From: Anaerolineales bacterium
GTDB lineage: Bacteria > Chloroflexota > Anaerolineae > Anaerolineales > Anaerolineaceae
Direction of reading: 5' to 3'
Length of the DNA: 57,638 bases
NCBI GenBank assembly: GCA_020060485.1
Contig: JAGVAB010000101.1
Coordinates: forward strand, 1 to 57,638
Part shown: piece after piece, positions 43,496 through 52,336 of the stretch
Layout of the letters: each line of letters begins with the position of its first letter
How positions within the stretch are numbered: the stretch's first letter is position 1
Notes under the pieces: model-generated
What the model saw: the letters and a program-made list of their open reading frames with translations, nothing else
What the model was told of the DNA's origin: nothing
Database searches by the model: none
Position numbers and translations under genes: made by a program

Positions 43496-44530
43496 TCACC
43501 TTTGGCTACGTTTCAATTTGGTTTGTTTTAAATCCTCAATGCTAACTATCCCGGCAGCAAACATGGCAATTCTCAACTGCTGCACCAGCATATCGGCGGT
43601 CTTCCAGGTCTCTTCAAAGGAACTGGCCGCAGCCCGCAGAAAATGCCCGGCCAATCCACAAAGATCAGCGCCCAGCGCCAAACACTTTGCCGCCTCAACA
43701 CCATCTTTGATCCCACCGGAAGCAAATACCGGCAAACTTTGCGATACTTTACGCACCGCCAGGATTGAATCGGCGGTGGGCACCCCCCATTCCCGAAAAG
43801 CAGCTGCCACCTGGGCCTGGTAAGGATCTTCAATCCGATACATTTCCACCTGCGACCAGGAAGTTCCCCCTGCACCGGCTACATCAATTGCCGCAACTCC
43901 GGCTTCAATCAACATTTTGGCTGCCTCTTCCGAAATGCCCCAGCCCACTTCCTTGACCACCACCGGAGCTTCCATCCGGCGGCAGACTTCTGAAATCTTC
44001 TTCACCAGTCCCCTGAAATTGGTCTCGCCCTCTGGCTGCAAGGCTTCCTGCAATGGATTAAGGTGCAGAATCAAACCATCTGCGCCAATCATGTCGACTG
44101 CTTTATGGCACTCATCCACTGAAAACCCCCGAACCAATTGGATTGCACCCAGATTTGCAAATAAAAGAATATCCGGAGCCACCTTCCGCACCCGAAAGGT
44201 TTCCTCCATCTCTGCCTGAGCAAGCCCTGCCCGTTGCGACCCCACCCCCATGGCAAAACCAAAGGCCTGGGCTACACCTGCAAGACGCTGATTCAATTGC
44301 CAGGCCTGTTGCGTCCCCCCAGTCATTGATGAGATCAGAAAAGGAGCAGATAGTTTTCTGCCAAATAAAACCATCTGCGTAGAGACTTCCTGCAGGTCAA
44401 TTTCAGGCAAAGCCTGATGAACAAAGCGATAAGCTTCCAGGCCCGTATTCAAGCCTGAGCGCACATCTTGCTCCAAATTGATGCGGATATGGTCCGCCTT
44501 GCGGTCAAAGATCGTCTTCTTATCTGCCAT
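43496..44530 (-). CDS. fni: Type 2 isopentenyl-diphosphate delta-isomerase (FMN-dependent)
   Basis: 344 residues from ATG at 44530. [38 protein letters not shown] and the Gly-rich FMN phosphate site [20 protein letters not shown]. Interconverts IPP and DMAPP with reduced FMN. The C terminus is basic (KRSQR). Confidence 0.95.
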   Translation of the reverse strand: MADKKTIFDRKADHIRINLEQDVRSGLNTGLEAYRFVHQALPEIDLQEVSTQMVLFGRKLSAPFLISSMTGGTQQAWQLNQRLAGVAQAFGFAMGVGSQRAGLAQAEMEETFRVRKVAPDILLFANLGAIQLVRGFSVDECHKAVDMIGADGLILHLNPLQEALQPEGETNFRGLVKKISEVCRRMEAPVVVKEVGWGISEEAAKMLIEAGVAAIDVAGAGGTSWSQVEMYRIEDPYQAQVAAAFREWGVPTADSILAVRKVSQSLPVFASGGIKDGVEAAKCLALGADLCGLAGHFLRAAASSFEETWKTADMLVQQLRIAMFAAGIVSIEDLKQTKLKRSQR

Positions 44531-44634
44531 TTTGCCATTCTTGAAACAGGGACAAAAGAGTATAATAATGACCAGTATACCAAAACTTGTTCTGAAAAGG
44601 GCTTCCATAAAGTGGCATTCCAGCTAGTCGCCAC

Positions 44635-44662
44635 TTGACAGTTGGCACAGGACAGGTAAAAT
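44635..44662 (+). promoter_or_regulatory. Promoter of the acyl carrier protein gene
   Basis: TTGACA (44635-44640), a 16-base spacer and TAAAAT (44657-44662), about 40 bases before the ATG. Confidence 0.55.
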
Positions 44663-44704
44663 CAGATTGAGCTATTGTACTCATATTCTTTATGGAGGTA
44701 TAAC

Positions 44705-44941
44705 ATGGACAACACATTCGAAGAAGTGAAAGCAGTTATCGTTGATGTTTTGAAGATCGATGGCGACGAAATCAAACCTGAGACGCGCCTGATCGAAGAC
44801 TTGAAAGCCGATTCAATGGATCAATTCTTTCTCATTGATGGCTTCTGTGAAAAATTTGAAATATCCATCGAAGATGAAGAAGCTCGCCAGATCAAAACCG
44901 TAGCAGACGCTGTCAGTTATATTGACAAGCACGCCAAATAA
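44705..44941 (+). CDS. Acyl carrier protein-like protein
   Basis: 78 residues from ATG 44705 (GGAGGT at about 44694). Four-helix acyl carrier fold; the phosphopantetheine Ser lies in LKADSMDQFFLIDGF, where most family members read DSLD. Acidic throughout. It stands alone, not next to fatty acid synthesis genes, but near the alpha-oxoamine synthase and isoprenoid genes. Confidence 0.85.
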   Translation: MDNTFEEVKAVIVDVLKIDGDEIKPETRLIEDLKADSMDQFFLIDGFCEKFEISIEDEEARQIKTVADAVSYIDKHAK

Positions 44942-44962
44942 TTCCTTGCGTTATCCAAACCA

Positions 44963-44993
44963 AAAAGCGCAGAAAAATCATCTGCGCTTTTAT
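44963..44993. terminator. Bidirectional terminator between the acyl carrier gene and sucD
   Basis: Perfect 11-bp stem AAAAGCGCAGA / TCTGCGCTTTT with a 7-base loop, serving both convergent genes. Confidence 0.85.
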
Positions 44994-45010
44994 ATTCCCA
45001 ACTCAACATG

Positions 45011-45874
45011 TCACCGATTGATCAGTTGAGGGATCTCTTCTGGATGATGCGCCATGCGCGCTCCGGCGCGTTCCAACGCCTTGATCTTGCCCTCGGCTGT
45101 TCCATGCCCGTTTTCAATGATCGCCCCCAGATGTCCCATCCGTCTTCCCGGCGGAGCCGTGAGACCAGCCACATAACCGATGACCGGCTTGGTGAGAGAA
45201 CCGATGAAATCAGCTGCTTCCTCCTCTTCACAACCGCCAATCTCTCCAACCAGCACAATCTGTTCCGTATGTGGATCATTCTCAAAAAGACGTAATATTT
45301 CCACAAACCCTGTGCTTTTCACCGGATCACTGCCAATACCCACACACGTGCTGACACCCAGCCCATGCTGCTTCAATGCATACATCACTTCATAGATCAA
45401 TGTCCCGGATCGGGAAACAATACCCACCTTTCCGGGTAAAACAATGTGATCCGGAATGATGCCAACCTTGGCTTCTCCAGGTGTGATTACGCCTGGAGAA
45501 TTGGGACCAATCAATACAATTTCTTTTTCTCCCAAATAATGGCGCACCTGGATCATATCGTGCACCGGCAGTCCCTCAGTAACGCAAATGATCAATTTCA
45601 CTTCCGCATCAATCGCCTCAAATATGGCATCCTGGGCAAAGTGAGCTGGCACAAAAATCACACTCACATCTGCGCCAGTTGCTTCCACCGCCATGTGAAC
45701 TGATTCGAACACAGGAACCTTGGCATCCATGGCCCATTCGCCCCCTTTGCCAGGGGTGACACCTGCCACGATCTGCGTTCCGTATTCCATCATCTGGTGG
45801 GTATGAAAATTCCCCTGAAACCCGGTGATACCTTGTACCAGCACCCGGCTATCCCGGCTAATCAAGATACCCAT
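45011..45874 (-). CDS. sucD: Succinyl-CoA synthetase alpha subunit
   Basis: 287 residues from ATG at 45874, which follows [24 protein letters not shown] is the CoA-binding start, with [17 protein letters not shown], and the phospho-histidine region is [19 protein letters not shown]. Makes ATP or GTP from succinyl-CoA. It overlaps sucC by 17 bases. Confidence 0.96.
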   Translation of the reverse strand: MGILISRDSRVLVQGITGFQGNFHTHQMMEYGTQIVAGVTPGKGGEWAMDAKVPVFESVHMAVEATGADVSVIFVPAHFAQDAIFEAIDAEVKLIICVTEGLPVHDMIQVRHYLGEKEIVLIGPNSPGVITPGEAKVGIIPDHIVLPGKVGIVSRSGTLIYEVMYALKQHGLGVSTCVGIGSDPVKSTGFVEILRLFENDPHTEQIVLVGEIGGCEEEEAADFIGSLTKPVIGYVAGLTAPPGRRMGHLGAIIENGHGTAEGKIKALERAGARMAHHPEEIPQLINR

Positions 45875-47006
45875 TCCAGCCTCCAACACTGAATGCCACG
45901 GCTTTTTGCACTGCATCCACCATCGTCTCGGCTGTGACCAGCTGAGAAGCTTCCAGCAGCTTCATGGCGTCACCGGCGTGAGTTCCAGCCATCCGGACGA
46001 CGATAGGTACGCGTGGTTTAATGTCATTCATTGCACTAACCATTCCCTGAGCCACATCATCGCAGCGCGTTACCCCGCCAAAAATATTGACTACAATTGA
46101 GCGGAGATCCATATCAGAAAGAAGGATGCGAAATCCAGCCGCCACTTTTTCTGGCGTTGCCCCTCCTCCAACGTCCAGAAAGTTTGCCGGACTGCCATTG
46201 AAATAACTGATCAAATCCATTACCGCCATGGTTAATCCAGCCCCATTAACCATGCAGCCAACCTGCCCCGTCAATTTCACATACTGCAGCCCGAATTTCC
46301 GGGCTTCCACTTCCGGCGCAACCGCCAGGCCAAGGTCCCAAAAATCTGCAAATTCCGGGTGCCGAAAACTGGCGTTATCATCCACCACCAACAAAGCATC
46401 CAGGGCTAACATTCGCTGGTCTGAAGTGATCACCAAAGGTTTTATCTCAACCAATGTGGCATCCATCCGCAAAAAAGCCCGCCATAACCCATGGGCGACC
46501 CTCATGAAACTGCGCCAATGTTGACGCGGCAGGCCAATGCTGGCGGCGATATCCCGCACCTGGTAATCTTTGAGGCCTAGCAAGGGATTGATCAAGACCT
46601 TCACTAAATCACTATCAATTGCCTGATTATCCACCCCGTTAGCCTTCAAACCAGATGCCACCATGACAGGAGTTCGCTCCTGGCGGTCAATCATGATCCC
46701 CAAATACCAGGTATTTGCGATCGTAACCGCCTCGTCAACCAAAACCCTGCGCACAGGAAATCCTTTAATCTCCATGGAAAGCAGTTGTGTTACAAGTTCC
46801 TGTGCTTCCCTTGGATTCTTGGCCAGCAAAATGCCCCCCGCCTTGCCACGCCCACTGGTCAATACCTGGGATTTAACAACAACCCGGCCCCCTAATTCAT
46901 CTGCTATTTGCTTGGCTTCACTTGCAGTGGATGTAATTCTCCCCCGCGGAATGGGTATTCCGTATTCGGCAAGTATCATCTTTGATTGATACTCGTATAG
47001 TCTCAT
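45858..47006 (-). CDS. sucC: Succinyl-CoA synthetase beta subunit
   Basis: 382 residues from ATG at 47006, giving the family N terminus [23 protein letters not shown]-grasp segments include [26 protein letters not shown] and [16 protein letters not shown]. Forms the alpha2beta2 or alpha-beta enzyme with SucD. Confidence 0.96.
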   Translation of the reverse strand: MRLYEYQSKMILAEYGIPIPRGRITSTASEAKQIADELGGRVVVKSQVLTSGRGKAGGILLAKNPREAQELVTQLLSMEIKGFPVRRVLVDEAVTIANTWYLGIMIDRQERTPVMVASGLKANGVDNQAIDSDLVKVLINPLLGLKDYQVRDIAASIGLPRQHWRSFMRVAHGLWRAFLRMDATLVEIKPLVITSDQRMLALDALLVVDDNASFRHPEFADFWDLGLAVAPEVEARKFGLQYVKLTGQVGCMVNGAGLTMAVMDLISYFNGSPANFLDVGGGATPEKVAAGFRILLSDMDLRSIVVNIFGGVTRCDDVAQGMVSAMNDIKPRVPIVVRMAGTHAGDAMKLLEASQLVTAETMVDAVQKAVAFSVGGWNGYLD

Positions 47007-47105
47007 TCTGTCTCCAGAACCATCAAAATGACCACCCAACTACCATGAAAATTATAACACGCTGGCAACAGCCGCATCATAAAAACTTCCTAAATTCCAT
47101 CCAGA

Positions 47106-47140
47106 ACAAAACAAGCCGGCATCTGCCGGCTTGTTTTGTT
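47106..47140. terminator. Terminator of the SPFH operon
   Basis: Very strong inverted repeat around AACAAGCCGGCA / TGCCGGCTTGTT with T- and A-rich flanks (16-bp arms, 47106-47121 and 47124-47139), just after the SPFH gene. Confidence 0.85.
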
Positions 47141-47160
47141 TACGCTTCACCATTTGTGAT

Positions 47161-48216
47161 TTATTCACCAGCCATGAATGCGTCCAGGGCCTCTTTGCTG
47201 ATTCGGAAAGCATTGCCAATCTTACGTGCCTTCAAATCACCAGAGTTGATCGCAGCCAGGATATCCTCTTCAGAAACGCGCAACACAGCAGCCGCTTCAG
47301 AAGGTGTCATTACCGATCCTGCCGCAGGAGCAGACGATGTGGAGCCGCCTCCGCCCGCACTAGACGCGTTGCCTGTCATTCCAGCAAGTGATTGGCTGAT
47401 CACATTTCCAACACCCACGCCAGCCCCAATACCTGCTGTTAAGCCAGCGCCACCGCTGGGGTTTTGAGCCGCATCCCGCAAGGCATCTGCCGCTTGCAGT
47501 TGGGTATAAGTTTGCATATCCAGCATGCCCATTGCCCGCAGTTCATCAGCCGATTTGTCAGAAGGTTTGAGATTGCCGATGTAGAAGGACTTGAGTGTCA
47601 GACCAATGGCCGCAAAATCGTCCTGCAACTTTGCCCGTACACCCGCGCCCAGTTCTTCTGTCAGCCCGATCAAATCCAAAACGCTTCTGGTGGCTGTAGT
47701 CTCCCCAAGAATGTCCTGGAGCTTGGAAAGGATCATCGTACGCAGCCGGGTCTCAATATCAGCAGTATGATACACCCCGGTCGCTCCAACAATCTGCGCA
47801 ATGAACTGAACCGGATCTGCTACCTGGAAGCTGTACGTTCCAAATCCCTGCAACAAGGCCACGCCCAATCCCATTCCCGGATTGCGGACAATGATCGGTT
47901 GCGGCGTTCCCCACTTCTTGTCAGCAAATTCCTTAACCGACACATAATACACTTCAGCAGTGAAAGGTGTGCGGTCATTGAACGCTTTGCCGATAAAATC
48001 TATCAGTTTGGGGATGTTAGCGGTTGCAATGGTATGTCGCCCAGGCCCAAAAACGTCCAACGATTTTCCATCCCGGTAGAAAACAGCTCTCTGGGATTCC
48101 CGTACAATGACCTGGGAACCTAATCGCAAATCAGCCACACCAACTTCAGGGAATCGATGAACAATTTCATCTTTCATCTCGCTGGCGTATTCGACTACAT
48201 CAAATATTCTTGCCAT
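47161..48216 (-). CDS. SPFH domain protein fused to an excisionase-like helix-turn-helix
   Basis: 351 residues. Residues 20-225 are an SPFH/band-7 core (IVRESQRAVFYRDGKSLDVF, GLTLKSFYIGNLKPSDKSAD). A Gly/Ser/Ala-rich linker (about 255-300) leads to a HTH_17-type domain (MTPSEAAAVLRVSEEDILA and DLKARKIGNAFRISKEALDA). There is no N-terminal membrane helix, unlike flotillins. The virion-core-like SPFH group matches. The C-terminal domain may bind DNA or an LPxTG-like peptide surrogate; function unknown. Confidence 0.82.
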   Translation of the reverse strand: MARIFDVVEYASEMKDEIVHRFPEVGVADLRLGSQVIVRESQRAVFYRDGKSLDVFGPGRHTIATANIPKLIDFIGKAFNDRTPFTAEVYYVSVKEFADKKWGTPQPIIVRNPGMGLGVALLQGFGTYSFQVADPVQFIAQIVGATGVYHTADIETRLRTMILSKLQDILGETTATRSVLDLIGLTEELGAGVRAKLQDDFAAIGLTLKSFYIGNLKPSDKSADELRAMGMLDMQTYTQLQAADALRDAAQNPSGGAGLTAGIGAGVGVGNVISQSLAGMTGNASSAGGGGSTSSAPAAGSVMTPSEAAAVLRVSEEDILAAINSGDLKARKIGNAFRISKEALDAFMAGE

Positions 48217-48268
48217 TTTTTCACTCCAAATTCAAATCAATCTCAACCGAACAAGGTCAATATTGCCC

Positions 48269-48802
48269 TTATTCGGACATTCCTTCACTGGCCGTCAGGA
48301 TAACATCCGAGCGGCGATTGAAGGCATCTACACAATCCGCTGCTACACGCGTCAGGTGACGAATCGCGGCCGGCAGCCCATCTGTGCCAAATGAAGCCTC
48401 AACATTGTCAACACCATTCTTGACTTGATCCACCATTTCCAGCAATTCCAGATCATACTGGTAAATCTTTTCAAGTTCCTCTTCATTGATCTTAATGGCA
48501 TCAAAAAAGCCGGCATAGCCATATGCAGCATTGCGAATGCGGTCAATGAATTGGCGAAGTTTTATGGCCGCCCCTTCCATGTCATCCACATATTCAATGC
48601 CGCCATCGCTGATCAGTTGGCGCTGTAGTGCAGAAATATTTTGCCACTGCTCTTCAAAACGACTGGCAATCAAATCCCGCAAGAGTTTATCCGAGGCACG
48701 GCGATTAGAACGCTCTATATAGCCTTTGAAGCCGGGAATCTTGCTCAATAACTTTTTGAAAATATCTTGCTCCGATGTCACTCGATCAAACAAGTCGTCC
48801 AT
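48269..48802 (-). CDS. Uncharacterised helical protein, partner of the SPFH protein
   Basis: 177 residues, not recognised. Strongly charged and helical throughout (SKIPGFKGYIERSNRRASDK and EELEKIYQYDLELLEMVDQV), probably a coiled coil. No Cys cluster, membrane helix or signal peptide. Starts upstream of the SPFH gene with 52 bases between, so likely one operon. Confidence 0.75.
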   Translation of the reverse strand: MDDLFDRVTSEQDIFKKLLSKIPGFKGYIERSNRRASDKLLRDLIASRFEEQWQNISALQRQLISDGGIEYVDDMEGAAIKLRQFIDRIRNAAYGYAGFFDAIKINEEELEKIYQYDLELLEMVDQVKNGVDNVEASFGTDGLPAAIRHLTRVAADCVDAFNRRSDVILTASEGMSE

Positions 48803-48970
48803 TTTTCCTCCTCAACCTTTCAGCAGGTACACTGCGACGATATCATTTTTTCTCAATGATAAGATAATTATAGCTTGTTTTATTGCAGAAACAATGATAA
48901 TCGGGTGAAAACAACCCCGCGTTAACAAAATTTTTACGTTTGTTGTAAGGTGTTTGTAATGCCTTTGGCC

Positions 48971-48998
48971 TTGAAAAATAAGCCGGACAGCCTATAAT
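48971..48998 (+). promoter_or_regulatory. Promoter of the pilin array
   Basis: TTGAAA (48971-48976), a 16-base spacer and TATAAT (48993-48998), 40 bases before the first pilin ATG. Confidence 0.65.
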
Positions 48999-49038
48999 AA
49001 GAATAGTTATCAGTCAATCATTCAAAAAGGAGGTTATC

Positions 49039-49185
49039 ATGTTGTTTGCCCCGAAAGAAAAAGGTCAAGGTTTGGTAGAATATGCGTTGATCCTCGTCCT
49101 GGTGGCCGTTGTCGTTATCGTCATTCTGGCCCTGCTTGGCCCAGCCATCGGCAAGATCTTCAGCAACGTCGTCGAAGCTGTCTAA
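49039..49185 (+). CDS. flp: Flp-type pilin, copy 1
   Basis: 48 residues. The leader MLFAPKEKG is followed by mature QGLVEYALILVLVAVVVIVI; cleavage after Gly9 places Glu at +5 and Tyr at +6 as in Flp pilins. The hydrophobic helix then runs to LLGPAIGKIF and the end is SNVVEAV. A strong AAGGAGG ribosome-binding site (49027-49033) precedes the ATG. The Tad genes that would assemble it are downstream. Confidence 0.92.
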   Translation: MLFAPKEKGQGLVEYALILVLVAVVVIVILALLGPAIGKIFSNVVEAV

Positions 49186-49255
49186 TTCTTACCAGCAACA
49201 CTATCGAACAAACTCTGCTCATTTTGCTTCACTATTATTTGAAAGGATAAATCTT

Positions 49256-49402
49256 ATGTTATTTGCCCCGAAAGAAAAAGGTCAAGGTCTCGTAGAATAT
49301 GCGTTGATCCTCGTCCTGGTGGCCGTTGTCGTTATCGTCATCCTGGCCCTGCTTGGCCCAGCCATCGGCAAGATCTTCAGCAACGTCGTCGAATCCATCT
49401 AA
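49256..49402 (+). CDS. flp: Flp-type pilin, copy 2
   Basis: 48 residues, identical to copy 1 except for the C-terminal ESI in place of EAV, with a few synonymous base changes. It lies 217 bases downstream of copy 1, and the repeat also includes part of the leader (ATTTGAAAGGATAAATCT, carrying GAAAGGA as ribosome-binding site). Confidence 0.92.
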   Translation: MLFAPKEKGQGLVEYALILVLVAVVVIVILALLGPAIGKIFSNVVESI

Positions 49403-49470
49403 TTGTCAAGCCGTAGCATCGAAAAAACCAACTCATTTTGCTTCACTCTTTATTTGAAAGGAAAAATCTC

Positions 49471-49617
49471 ATGTTATTCGCTCCGAAAGAAAAAGGTCAA
49501 GGTTTGGTAGAATACGCGTTGATCCTCGTCCTGGTGGCCGTTGTCGTCATCGTTATCCTGGCCCTGCTTGGCCCAGCCATCGGCAAGATCTTCAGCAACG
49601 TCGTCGAAGCTGTCTAA
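49471..49617 (+). CDS. flp: Flp-type pilin, copy 3
   Basis: 48 residues, protein identical to copy 1 (ending EAV). It differs from the other copies at a handful of third-codon positions. Lies 215 bases downstream of copy 2, with the same leader repeat. Confidence 0.92.
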   Translation: MLFAPKEKGQGLVEYALILVLVAVVVIVILALLGPAIGKIFSNVVEAV

Positions 49618-49640
49618 TTTCAGCTTGTTACTGACTGTCA

Positions 49641-49672
49641 ACAGCCCTGCCAGCAGGCAGGGCTGTTCCTTT
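49641..49672 (+). terminator. Terminator after the pilin array
   Basis: Perfect 11-bp stem ACAGCCCTGCC / GGCAGGGCTGT with an AGCA loop. The T-tract after it is short (TCCTTT). It could lower expression of assembly genes relative to the pilins. Confidence 0.7.
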
Positions 49673-49852
49673 ACCCAATGTTTGGCCCAATTATTGCACC
49701 ATTCATATGATAATATTCTTAACCGTCCTTACTATTTTATTCGTTCAAAACTGACCCAAAGACTTGATTTTTGCCGTATAATAAAATAGCATATATGGAA
49801 AAGAATTTCGATTAATATTGCATTGTCAATAAATTGAATTGAGGAGGCCCAC

Positions 49853-51010
49853 ATGGCAAAAGGTGGTCGACGAAAAAGCGGACAGATTTTCATCGTTCTT
49901 GCACTTGTCCTGATTTTGGTGCTTGCTGTAGCTGCGTTCCTGATGCGCGATCGCATCCTGCCGCAACCCCAGGTTCAACAGCTAGCCCCCCAGGTTGTGC
50001 AGGAAAAGGAAATGGTTGACATTGTTGTTCTGACCCAACCCGTTTCCAGGGGGAGTGCCATAACTGATGATATGTTAGCGATGATACCCTACCCCAAAGA
50101 AGACATGCGGGAGGGCCTTTTCATCACCAACCGGCAGGATGTGGCCGGCAAATTCGCCAAAATCGATCTGGTGGACGGCGTGCCCTTGACTTCCAACTCA
50201 TTGACCGAAATTCCTCTGGGCTCGTATGCATCAGCACAGATCCCTAACGGAATGGTCGCCATCTCCATGCCGATCAGCAAATTGACTTCTGTCTCCTATG
50301 GCCTCCAGCCAGGTGATCATGTAAATATCATTGCCTCCTTCACCCTGGTCGATCTGGATGCAGATTATCAAACCATTTTGCCCAACCTCAACACGGTTGT
50401 CAATGCGCCTGGTGGAGTAGTGCGTTCTGCCACCAGCGAAACCGACGAGACCAAAATTACCACCAACACCATCACGGTGGACATCGCTGGAGCCGGGCAG
50501 CCCATTGGCCGTATCGAAATTGACCCGGCTCTGGGTGAAACCGGCCCGTTGTATGCAATTCCATCTGAAGCCCAGCGCCCCCGTTTGGTGACCCAAACAA
50601 TTGTGCAGGATGCCATAGTCCTGTGGGTTGGCGACTTCCCCCTGGACGGCAACATCTTCACCGATAAAGTCCCCTCCACCACCACAACCACACAAACGGC
50701 TGATGGTGAAGTGGCAGCCCCGGTCAAGACAACGCCAACCAACATCACTTTGATCGTTCTGCCCCAGGATGCGGTTGCATTGAACTATCTGATGTTATCC
50801 AATGCCGAATTGAACCTGGCCTTACGCTCCACGGGGGATGAGCAGCAATCCTCCACCGAAGCAGTGACCCTGCAATTCATTATGGATCAATATAACATCC
50901 CTTATCCCACAAAATTGCCTTACGGGATGCAAAAACCGGCCAGTGACTTTGGGTTCAGACCAATGGAACAAAGAGATATGCCTGTTCCTGCGCAGCAGCC
51001 GCCTCAATAG
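49853..51010 (+). CDS. cpaB: Flp pilus assembly protein CpaB
   Basis: 385 residues. An N-terminal membrane helix (IFIVLALVLILVLAVAAFLM) is followed by a SAF domain (IVVLTQPVSRGSAITDDMLA, GKFAKIDLVDGVPLTSN) and an RcpC-like domain with a short proline-rich end (PVPAQQPPQ). CpaB/RcpC lies outside the membrane and supports pilus assembly. A TATAAT lies at 49777-49782 without a good -35 box. Ribosome-binding site GAGGAGG at about 49841. Confidence 0.88.
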   Translation: MAKGGRRKSGQIFIVLALVLILVLAVAAFLMRDRILPQPQVQQLAPQVVQEKEMVDIVVLTQPVSRGSAITDDMLAMIPYPKEDMREGLFITNRQDVAGKFAKIDLVDGVPLTSNSLTEIPLGSYASAQIPNGMVAISMPISKLTSVSYGLQPGDHVNIIASFTLVDLDADYQTILPNLNTVVNAPGGVVRSATSETDETKITTNTITVDIAGAGQPIGRIEIDPALGETGPLYAIPSEAQRPRLVTQTIVQDAIVLWVGDFPLDGNIFTDKVPSTTTTTQTADGEVAAPVKTTPTNITLIVLPQDAVALNYLMLSNAELNLALRSTGDEQQSSTEAVTLQFIMDQYNIPYPTKLPYGMQKPASDFGFRPMEQRDMPVPAQQPPQ

Positions 51011-51079
51011 ACAAACTGGAGTCAGGCGACAGGAAAAGAAAATAAACATCACAACCAACAGAGAGCTCGCGGAGTAAAC

Positions 51080-52312
51080 ATGCCAACTCGTCAAAAGATA
51101 CGGGTATTAATTGTTGACGATATTGATGAGACTCGAGAAAACATACGCCGGTTGCTTCAATTCGACCCCAACATCGAGGTCGCCGGTGTAGCGCGGGGAG
51201 GCAAGGAAGCCCTGTCCGTTACTGGCAAGATCGATCCGGATGTCATTATCATGGACATCAATATGCCAGATATGGACGGGATTACTGCCACCGAAGTTAT
51301 CCGGCAAAAGTATCCTTTCTCGCAAGTCGTGATCCTTTCTGTTCAGGGTGATCAGAATTATATGCGCCGGGCAATGATGGCCGGTGCCAGAGACTATCTT
51401 ACCAAACCGCCATCCATCGACGAATTGGCCGCAGCGGTAAACCGCGCGGGTGTCGTGGCGCAGGAAGCCCGTGAAAAAGCAGCCCGATCTTATCCTCCGG
51501 TGGTGGACAGCTCTGGAACGATTAGCGCCTCACCAATCCTGCAATCTGCAATTGTGGTCGTCTACAGCGGCAAAGGCGGCTGTGGATGTACAACGGTGGC
51601 AACTAATCTCGCCCTGGCACTGGATGCCAGCAAACACAACAAGGACGATAAAGTCTTACTAATTGATGGCAACATGCAATTCGGTGACGTGACTGTCTTT
51701 CTGAATGAACAAGCCAGAAATTCGATCGCCGACCTGGCACCCAGAGTGGAAGAATTGGATACGGAAGTACTCGAAGACGTGATCCTTAAACATAGCGCAT
51801 CAAGCTTGCATGTCTTGGCAGCACCACAACGTCCTGAACAGGCAGACGCCGTCAGCGCTGAACAGTTTGGCAAGCTGCTGAAATTCCTGCGCAAGGTTTA
51901 TCGCTTCATCATCATCGACACATCTTCATATCTGACCGAAGTTGTCCAGGCTGCTCTGGATGAAGCAAATTTGATCCTGCTATTGACCACGCAAAGCATA
52001 CCTGCAATCAAAAATGCCAATCATTTCCTCAACCTCACTGACGCGTCAGGCATCCCTCGTAATCGCATCATGTTCATTCTTAACAAGTACGACAAGAGGA
52101 TAGCAATCTCTCCTGAAAGAATTGGTGAAAGTCTGCGGCAAGAAGTCCTGGCAACCATCCCGTTTGACGATAAAACCGTTGACAACGCCATCAACCAGGG
52201 CAAGCCCTTCATTTTGGACAACAAAACGCTGCCCGTCAGCAAAAGTATCATGATCATTGCAGAAAAAATACCAGAGATCATCACCGCAAATCTGCAGCGC
52301 GACGAAGCTTGA
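51080..52312 (+). CDS. tadZ: TadZ/CpaE: response-regulator receiver fused to a MinD-like ATPase
   Basis: 410 residues. The receiver domain (1-125) keeps all key positions, Asp13/Asp14, phospho-acceptor Asp59 in IIMDINMPDMDG, Ser87 and Lys109 (LTKPP). The MinD/ParA domain starts around 155 with the P-loop YSGKGGCGCTTVATNLA, retaining the first Lys but having Cys in place of the Lys of GK(T/S). VLLIDGNMQFGDV is the next motif. Positions the Tad machine; the intact receiver suggests control by phosphorylation. Confidence 0.88.
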   Translation: MPTRQKIRVLIVDDIDETRENIRRLLQFDPNIEVAGVARGGKEALSVTGKIDPDVIIMDINMPDMDGITATEVIRQKYPFSQVVILSVQGDQNYMRRAMMAGARDYLTKPPSIDELAAAVNRAGVVAQEAREKAARSYPPVVDSSGTISASPILQSAIVVVYSGKGGCGCTTVATNLALALDASKHNKDDKVLLIDGNMQFGDVTVFLNEQARNSIADLAPRVEELDTEVLEDVILKHSASSLHVLAAPQRPEQADAVSAEQFGKLLKFLRKVYRFIIIDTSSYLTEVVQAALDEANLILLLTTQSIPAIKNANHFLNLTDASGIPRNRIMFILNKYDKRIAISPERIGESLRQEVLATIPFDDKTVDNAINQGKPFILDNKTLPVSKSIMIIAEKIPEIITANLQRDEA

Positions 52313-52336
52313 TCTTCGTAAGGAGCACCAAAAATA

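Noticed and set aside
49039..49617. CRISPR-like or phage-like repeat array
   Set aside because: The 215-217 base periodicity is explained by three complete pilin genes with starts, stops and ribosome-binding sites.
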